Shown here piece by piece: positions 59,038-64,000 of a DNA stretch of 64,000 bases; the first letter of the stretch is position 1; each line of letters opens with the position of its first letter. The DNA lies in NCBI GenBank assembly GCA_017965445.1, contig JAGCPZ010000009.1, positions 1 through 64,000 on the forward strand. Direction: 5' to 3'. Position numbers and translations under genes: made by a program. This DNA comes from Fibrobacter sp. (GTDB lineage: Bacteria; Fibrobacterota; Fibrobacteria; Fibrobacterales; Fibrobacteraceae). The notes below the pieces were generated by a model. The model ran no database searches. It worked only from the letters and a program-made list of their open reading frames with translations, and was not told the origin of the DNA.

Positions 59038-61413
59038 TTATTCGACGTAGTTGCTTTCGCACTTCATACCGTCATTTTCCGGTGTGACGAAGTGCATTTC
59101 AATACGACGGTTCATTTCGCGACCATCTGCCGTGGAGTTATCGTCAACCGGGCAGGTAGAGCCGAGACCAACAGCCTTGATGCGCTTCTTAGCGACACCG
59201 AACTTCGTGAGCTGCTTCATGACTGCCTTAGCGCGGCGATCAGAGAGCTTGAGGTTGCTCTTAGCCTTACCGCGGTTGTCGGTATGACCCTGGATCACAA
59301 TCTTGAGATCCTTGTATGCTTCGTCTTCCTTGAGCTTCTGAGCGACGCCCTTAAGGATTCTCTTAGCATTTGCGTTGACGGTAGCAGAGCCGCTCTTGAA
59401 GGAGATACCTTCGAGCTTTTCGACCTTCTTCTTCGGGCAGCCGAAGCCATCGTCACCAGCTTCAGCCGGGCAGCGATCCATACCGGAGCAGACACCTTCG
59501 AAGAGGTTGAACATGTTCTTTTCAGTGACCCAAGCATCGCAGACGCCGTCCTTATCGAGGTCCGGATCCGGGAGCGGGCAACCATCGTTAGCGGCAGCAC
59601 CGTGTTCGAGCGGGCACTTGTCGAGACCCTTACAGGTCTTGGAGATGAACCATTCCTTAGCAACAGATTCGTCTTCGGCAGCCTTTTCGAAGTAGTAGCC
59701 GAGCTTCTTCTGGACAACCCATTCGTCGCAGACGCCATCGCCGTCGCTATCCGGATCATCCCACGGACAACCCTTATTGCCAGCAGCACCAGCTTCACCC
59801 GGGCACATGTCGTAACCGGTGCAAACGCCGGTGTACTGATCGAGCTTGTTCTTGTCAGTTACCCACGGAGAGCAGAGACCGTCGCCATCCGGATCCGGAT
59901 TGTCTTCCGGGCAACCGTTGTTGACGAGCGTACCAGCTTCAGCTGCGCACTGGTCGATGCCTTCGCAAATATCCTTGAACTGATCCTGCATACCCTTCTG
60001 GCTGACCCAAGCATCGCAAACGCCATCCTTATCGGCATCCGGATCGTCGGTCGGGCAACCATTGGTGCTGCTACCCTTTTCGTTCGGGCACTGGTCGATA
60101 CCAGAGCAAATGTTGCTGAATTCGCCAAGAACGCCCTTTTCAGAGACCCAAGCGTCGCAAACACCGTCTTCGTCGGTATCCGGGTTACCCATCGGGCAGC
60201 CGGAGTTCAAACGGTGACCATAATCATCCGGGCAACGGTCATCGGCATCAGCAACACCATCGCCATCGCGGTCCTGCGGAAGCAGGAAGCCGGACCAAGA
60301 AAGACCGCCAAACAAAGCGTACTGCGGATTCACGCGAATCTTGGTAGCCTTGGTGAGGTTTTCGTCGTTTTCGAGAACATAAGCATAGTGGAGGTAATTG
60401 TCGTTACCCACATAAACAGAACCACCGAGCTGGACATCGAGGCCAATCGGCAGGTGGAACACGATACCACCAGTGACCTGCTTCATGTCGAGCTTTTCCT
60501 TAATAGGAATATCACCCAGCGGGTCGAGATAACCCGTCTGGGAGTTCACACGGTTCCATTCGAAATCCTTGGTCTGGAGATCCATATAGAATTCACCAAA
60601 CACAGAGAGGAAGTCGAGAGGATAGAATTCGACAGCTGCGCTAATGAACGGGAAGTTTTCGAATTCGAGGCCGCTGGCCTTACCCATGGACATCTTGTAA
60701 CCGCCGTTCACGTGAACGAGGAGCGGGAGAGCGTCGATCTTGGTAAGATCCAACGTGATAGCACCGCCAACCGTCAAGTCAGACTTCTTGGCACCCCACG
60801 GGAATGCGAAGCCCTGCTTGCTGATGTATTCCGGTTCGCGAATCCAAAGACCCTGCTTCGTTTCCTTAGCGGTCTTGAAAGAGAATCTGAAGAAGGCAGC
60901 TACATCCACCGGGATATCGGACGGAATCGGGGCACGAGCCTTCAAGTTAGCGGTCAGGTTACCGATGTAACCCTTCTTTGTACCGGCAAGCGGATTGCCG
61001 TCGCATGCATAGCTGTTGATTTCAGCTTCGGTGCACTTGGTGTTGCCGTTGAACTGGTCGTAATAGACCGGCAAAGTCACACCGATATCGAAGTAATCCA
61101 AAAGACCGATGGCAAAGCCCACGTAAGCGTTGACACCGATATAGCTTGCGACTTCAGCCTTCTGCGTTTGGCCAGAGGGCAAATATCTCTCCAATGCATG
61201 ATGAACATCTTGTTCAGGCATGGCCTGGAACATCTTGTTGCCAAATGCATAATCGCCCAAAGCTGAAAAAACCAGCTTCGAATGTCCAAGAGACTGAGCT
61301 GACTGTGTCTTGTTGACACCGACGAAGCTCGTCTTGTTTATCGTCTGGGCATGTTGACTAGCAAAAGCGGATACCGCCATTGCAAAAGCCAAACCCATTG
61401 CTACTCGTTTCAT
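59038..61413 (-). CDS. OmpA-family outer-membrane protein with thrombospondin type 3 repeats
   Basis: Product of 791 residues. Signal peptide about 1-18 (MKRVAMGLAFAMAVSAFA). Residues about 20-390 form a beta-barrel (LGHSKLVFSALGDYAFGNKM to YALFGGLSWSGFLL). About 395-690 is a chain of acidic calcium-binding TSP3 repeats (DRDGDGVADADDRCPDDYG, DTDEDGVCDAW, DPDSDGDGVCDEW), each with spaced Cys. The C-terminal OmpA domain (about 705-785: ISFKSGSATVNANAKRIL, VIQGHTDNRGKAKSNLKLSD) binds peptidoglycan. It links wall and outer membrane. AAGGAGA precedes the ATG. Long antisense open frames here are shadows of its acidic repeats. Confidence 0.93.
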   Translation of the reverse strand: MKRVAMGLAFAMAVSAFASQHAQTINKTSFVGVNKTQSAQSLGHSKLVFSALGDYAFGNKMFQAMPEQDVHHALERYLPSGQTQKAEVASYIGVNAYVGFAIGLLDYFDIGVTLPVYYDQFNGNTKCTEAEINSYACDGNPLAGTKKGYIGNLTANLKARAPIPSDIPVDVAAFFRFSFKTAKETKQGLWIREPEYISKQGFAFPWGAKKSDLTVGGAITLDLTKIDALPLLVHVNGGYKMSMGKASGLEFENFPFISAAVEFYPLDFLSVFGEFYMDLQTKDFEWNRVNSQTGYLDPLGDIPIKEKLDMKQVTGGIVFHLPIGLDVQLGGSVYVGNDNYLHYAYVLENDENLTKATKIRVNPQYALFGGLSWSGFLLPQDRDGDGVADADDRCPDDYGHRLNSGCPMGNPDTDEDGVCDAWVSEKGVLGEFSNICSGIDQCPNEKGSSTNGCPTDDPDADKDGVCDAWVSQKGMQDQFKDICEGIDQCAAEAGTLVNNGCPEDNPDPDGDGLCSPWVTDKNKLDQYTGVCTGYDMCPGEAGAAGNKGCPWDDPDSDGDGVCDEWVVQKKLGYYFEKAAEDESVAKEWFISKTCKGLDKCPLEHGAAANDGCPLPDPDLDKDGVCDAWVTEKNMFNLFEGVCSGMDRCPAEAGDDGFGCPKKKVEKLEGISFKSGSATVNANAKRILKGVAQKLKEDEAYKDLKIVIQGHTDNRGKAKSNLKLSDRRAKAVMKQLTKFGVAKKRIKAVGLGSTCPVDDNSTADGREMNRRIEMHFVTPENDGMKCESNYVE

Positions 61414-61458
61414 AGAGTCTCCTTGTTTTGAACCAACCGTAAATGGAAAGTTCCTTAT

Positions 61459-61464
61459 ATTATA
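61459..61464 (-). promoter_or_regulatory. Likely -10 element for the ompA-type gene
   Basis: On the minus strand an exact TATAAT lies about 45 bases upstream of the ATG, in an AT-rich leader. A -35 element at the right distance (GTTATA-like) is weak. Confidence 0.5.
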
Positions 61465-61591
61465 GTAATGTTTAGTAAAAATATAACACTTTAATAAAAA
61501 GTCCGCACTCGTATTTGTGCAAAAAGATTGATAAATTATACATAGTTTTTGAAAAATTTTCATTTCATTTCTTTTTTTTTACAAGATTTCG

Positions 61592-62290
61592 TCAATAAAA
61601 CGTACTTTCGAAAACATCTGGAAACATTCGGCACATGCTTGTAAACCCACGTTTACCAATTATGATGTGATCGAGCACTGGGATTTGCAAAATTTTGCCC
61701 GCAGCGCAGAGCACTCGCGTGATAGAAATATCTTCCGGACTAGGCTCCAGCGACCCCGACGGATGATTGTGTACGAATATGACAGACACCGCCCTATCTT
61801 CTATAGCCATGGCAAAAGCTTCACGCGGATGCACGGGAGTCTGGTTCACAAGCCCCGTCGTCAATTCGTGAATACGAACAATGTAATTTGCCGAATTCAA
61901 CGAGATTACAACCAAATGCTCTTGCGACTCGTACTTCATATACGCCACACGCGAAAGGATATCCTCCGGCACCGATACGGGAATCGCCTTGTCGCTCAAG
62001 ATAAAGCGGCCGGACAGTTCCAGACAAGCTAAAATCTGCGCAGCCTTGACTTTCCCAAGCCCACGAATTTTCCTGAGGCGTTCAAGCGTAGGGACCGACG
62101 TTTCCATCGATAAAAACTCCGAAAGGCGCCGAGACAATTCGAACACGCTGCATTCGTGACTGCCACTCCCCAAGATAAGCGCAAGCAGTTCCTCGTTGCT
62201 CAGGGAACTCGCCCCCGAACTTTCGAGCTTTTCGCGCGGCATCAAGTTGAACACGGGTTTCGGCAACAAAGCGACCTGACTATGGTTCAT
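61592..62290 (-). CDS. radC: RadC-family JAB-domain protein
   Basis: Product of 232 residues. N-terminal helix-hairpin-helix region (LRKIRGLGKVKAAQILACLE) and a C-terminal JAB/MPN metalloprotease-like domain with VHNHPSGSLEPSPEDISITR and LDHIIIGKRGFTSM. RadC was once linked to DNA repair, but its true role is unsettled. ATG at 62290 follows AGGAGA; a GTG directly before it is less likely. Confidence 0.93.
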   Translation of the reverse strand: MNHSQVALLPKPVFNLMPREKLESSGASSLSNEELLALILGSGSHECSVFELSRRLSEFLSMETSVPTLERLRKIRGLGKVKAAQILACLELSGRFILSDKAIPVSVPEDILSRVAYMKYESQEHLVVISLNSANYIVRIHELTTGLVNQTPVHPREAFAMAIEDRAVSVIFVHNHPSGSLEPSPEDISITRVLCAAGKILQIPVLDHIIIGKRGFTSMCRMFPDVFESTFY

Positions 62291-62364
62291 CACATTTTCT
62301 CCTATAAAAGCGTTTCTACTATATTAACACGCTTTTTTCAGGGATTTGTCCCGAAATTTTTTGT

Positions 62365-62396
62365 AAAAAAAAATGCCCGTCACACAGAGGCGGGCA
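62365..62396 (-). terminator. Rho-independent terminator of the porin-like gene
   Basis: On the minus strand TGCCCG...CGGGCA (62374-62379 with 62391-62396) is followed by TTTTTTTTT. About 35 bases after the stop. Confidence 0.8.
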
Positions 62397-62430
62397 AAAA
62401 AACGCACGAGCGCAGAAAAAATGTCAACAA

Positions 62431-63426
62431 TTACAAGAAGAAGTAGTTGACATAGAACTGGAGCGACATCCACTTGGTACTGTTGGTCACCACAAGTTTA
62501 TTGCCGTTGTCATCCGTCAAGAACTTACCGGTTTCTCCATCATAGAAATCCACCTTGTCGTCCTTTTCCAGACCAACGAGGTCATAGTTAAAGCGGACGC
62601 CGATTTCAATATCGTGATTGTTTGTCCTGAACGTGCCACCAATGCCGGCAACCAGGGACGGGATAAACGTCTTGACCTTCCATTCATCCAGTTCCTCGCT
62701 ATACTTGACATATTCGCCCTTTTCCGAATCATAGACCATGAGCGAATTGCCGTCTTTATCCGTGTAATCGATGGAATGACCTGTTCCAAAATTAAAGTTC
62801 AAGCGACCGCCAGCTTCGACAAAAAGGTGCTGGATAGGAGTCACACGCACGACCAAAGGGACATTCAAGTTAATGAAGGCACGGTTTTCATTAACCTTGT
62901 ACTCCTTGTATATCCAATCATAACCGCTACCGATTTCCCTCAAGGACAAGCCAATACCAATATTCACTTCGGGAGCGAACGTCACGAGTTCGTTGATGCG
63001 GTACTTGACGGCAAGACCGATATCAAAGGAATAACTGTCCCAGTCTTCTTTTTTGCCCATGTATTCCGTGAACAAGTCATTGGTCGGATACCCCGCCAAA
63101 AAACCAAAACCGAAACCAAAGTGGATACCAAAATTCAGTACAGGGCTTGGGTACGTAAGTTCCGAAGGATTGCCAGACGCGGCAGTAGTCGCCGCGCCAC
63201 CGTAAGCAGCACCGCTGTTCGAAGAAACGCCCTTCGAAGCGCCACGGGCCTCTTCATAGGTTTTGTATTCAGGTTCGTCTGCAGGAAGTTTGTTACCGTA
63301 ACCGTCATCGACGGTACCTTCTTGCCTTGCAGCCGGAATATCATTACCATAACCGTCATCTTCGGCAAAAGCGTTAGTGCCGAGACACATCATGGCGATT
63401 GTGGACGCGAGAATGAGTTTTTTCAT
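62431..63426 (-). CDS. Porin-like outer-membrane beta-barrel protein
   Basis: Product of 331 residues; signal peptide about 1-20 (MKKLILASTIAMMCLGTNAFA). Two DDGYGN units follow (EDDGYGNDIPA and VDDGYGNKLPA), then a short Ser/Ala-rich linker. From about 95 a beta-barrel with alternating strands follows (NFGIHFGFGFGFLAGYPTND, VKYRINELVTFAPEVNIGIG, LFVEAGGRLNFNFGTG), ending in LQFYVNYFFL with a terminal aromatic typical of BAM clients. AGGAG precedes the ATG. Paralogous to the partial gene upstream. Confidence 0.85.
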   Translation of the reverse strand: MKKLILASTIAMMCLGTNAFAEDDGYGNDIPAARQEGTVDDGYGNKLPADEPEYKTYEEARGASKGVSSNSGAAYGGAATTAASGNPSELTYPSPVLNFGIHFGFGFGFLAGYPTNDLFTEYMGKKEDWDSYSFDIGLAVKYRINELVTFAPEVNIGIGLSLREIGSGYDWIYKEYKVNENRAFINLNVPLVVRVTPIQHLFVEAGGRLNFNFGTGHSIDYTDKDGNSLMVYDSEKGEYVKYSEELDEWKVKTFIPSLVAGIGGTFRTNNHDIEIGVRFNYDLVGLEKDDKVDFYDGETGKFLTDDNGNKLVVTNSTKWMSLQFYVNYFFL

Positions 63427-63532
63427 TTGTACTCCTAAACAACTCGAAATGTTATAAAATCTGCTAGTTGAGAGATAAAATACAAAAAATGAGGAACAAA
63501 TTATGGAAGTTGTAATCAAAAAATCTGGAAAA

Positions 63533-64000
63533 CTACAAGAAATAGCCCGTACAACCAATTTGCAGGCTCCAAGGTTTCATCGGGGACGCTTCTCGATAGG
63601 CGGCCCCTCTTGTCATCTCGACAATTCCCTCCTTTTCGATGCGGGTCATGTCAAAGACAAGGCGCATTCCAAGGAAAAGATTCCGACCGATATTAAATCC
63701 CCCACCCAAGACAAGCGACCATCCGAACGGTTCTACAGCAAATTCAAAGGACTCATCATCATTGTCATCGGCAGACGAAATATCGCCATCAATATTCAGG
63801 TTAAACTGGGCTCCCGCTTCTAGATAAAACTTCGATGTAGGCACGACACGAACCAGTACCGGGAAAGAAAAGCCATATATGGTCATTAGAAAATTTGTCC
63901 TGTCGCCAGAGGGCTCTTTGGGCGGAAGGCTATAAACATCATCATCTAAATGCAATTGAGACATCTTAAATTCCGCCTCGCCCACAAAACCGACAAAACT
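63533..64000 (-). CDS. Porin-like outer-membrane protein, 5' end outside window
   Basis: Only the C-terminal part is inside the window; the frame stays open to the edge (SFVGFVGEAEFKMSQLHLD), so the start is missing. Strands match the downstream paralogue: FPVLVRVVPTSKFYLEAGAQ with FNLNIDGD, LVLGGGFNIGRNLFLGMRLV, and the end WSLQIGCTGYFL with a terminal aromatic-hydrophobic pair. A GTG at 63985 could be taken for a start but has no reason to be one. Confidence 0.8.
   Translation of the reverse strand, partial: SFVGFVGEAEFKMSQLHLDDDVYSLPPKEPSGDRTNFLMTIYGFSFPVLVRVVPTSKFYLEAGAQFNLNIDGDISSADDNDDESFEFAVEPFGWSLVLGGGFNIGRNLFLGMRLVFDMTRIEKEGIVEMTRGAAYREASPMKPWSLQIGCTGYFL

Noticed and set aside
59092-61266. 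Very long plus-strand open frame (724 codons) opposite the OmpA-type gene
   Set aside because: It mirrors the regular acidic repeats and codon bias of the real gene, which has signal peptide, TSP3 and OmpA domains, ribosome binding site and terminator.
1-64000. tRNA or rRNA genes
   Set aside because: No cloverleaf-like or GGTTCGA-type T-arm in a proper context was found by eye; the GGTTCGACAGGTTC stretch at 8441 is part of an interspersed repeat, not a tRNA.

Overview
The window reads as chromosomal DNA of a Fibrobacter-type bacterium (phylum Fibrobacterota), close in flavour to the rumen fibre degrader F. succinogenes. This is inferred from gene content, without a database search: three secreted proteins carry the Fibrobacter major paralogous domain (TIGR02145 type), one gene is of the TIGR02147 type, there is a CE6 acetylxylan esterase with a CBM6 module, a GH8 oligoxylanase, a DcuA/B-type C4-dicarboxylate transporter (the genus makes succinate), and an OmpA protein with thrombospondin type 3 repeats. 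LptD, KdsB, an Omp85 protein and OmpA show a Gram-negative envelope. Most genes lie on the minus strand. No tRNA, rRNA, CRISPR array, insertion sequence or prophage was recognised.

Layout. 0-8.4 kb: rpsD with its terminator, a GNAT/small-protein pair, GH8 oligoxylanase and a double-winged-helix GntR-like regulator, secreted proteins, pyrophosphatase and an Omp85 barrel. 8.5-16.4 kb: HrpB helicase, then a minus-strand series (coaD, rhomboid protease, PfkB kinase, coiled-coil membrane protein, choice-of-anchor I protein). 15.9-20 kb: gatC, kdsB, a ComEA-like HhH protein, PilM-like and PilN/O-like proteins and rsmD, many with touching or overlapping ends. 20-27.5 kb: an Rpn-type nuclease with a partial tandem copy, PcrA/UvrD helicase, and thiL translationally coupled to a GspE/PilB ATPase. 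27.6-32.4 kb: two unknown genes, the CE6 esterase, and efp divergent from epmB, the aminomutase that makes the beta-lysine used on EF-P. 32.4-42.8 kb: TIGR02147 protein plus a duplicated-domain lipoprotein, dcuB, hisB, a RodZ-like protein, maf, lptD and a PDZ protein. 42.9-51.1 kb: two large paralogous lipoproteins, then an AT-rich four-gene cluster (GLUG lipoprotein, membrane protein, NERD nuclease, secreted protein). 51.3-64 kb: metal ABC permease, HAD nucleotidase, dGTPase, thyA plus metallophosphoesterase, OmpA, RadC and two barrel proteins, the last cut by the window edge.

The most unusual signal is in the short spaces between genes. Many hold short tandem arrays whose unit differs from place to place but whose period is always seven bases (AGGTTTC, AAGTAGG, GACGAGA, CTCACCG, TAGTGRT and others). 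They are similar in form to the heptameric STRR repeats known from filamentous cyanobacteria. Two arrays supply the last codons and stop of a gene, and one pair forms an inverted repeat between convergent genes. A second layer is a set of small palindromes that mostly end in ATGAC and whose stems co-vary between copies. One palindrome of this set, and a second palindromic block, sit in frame inside hrpB.
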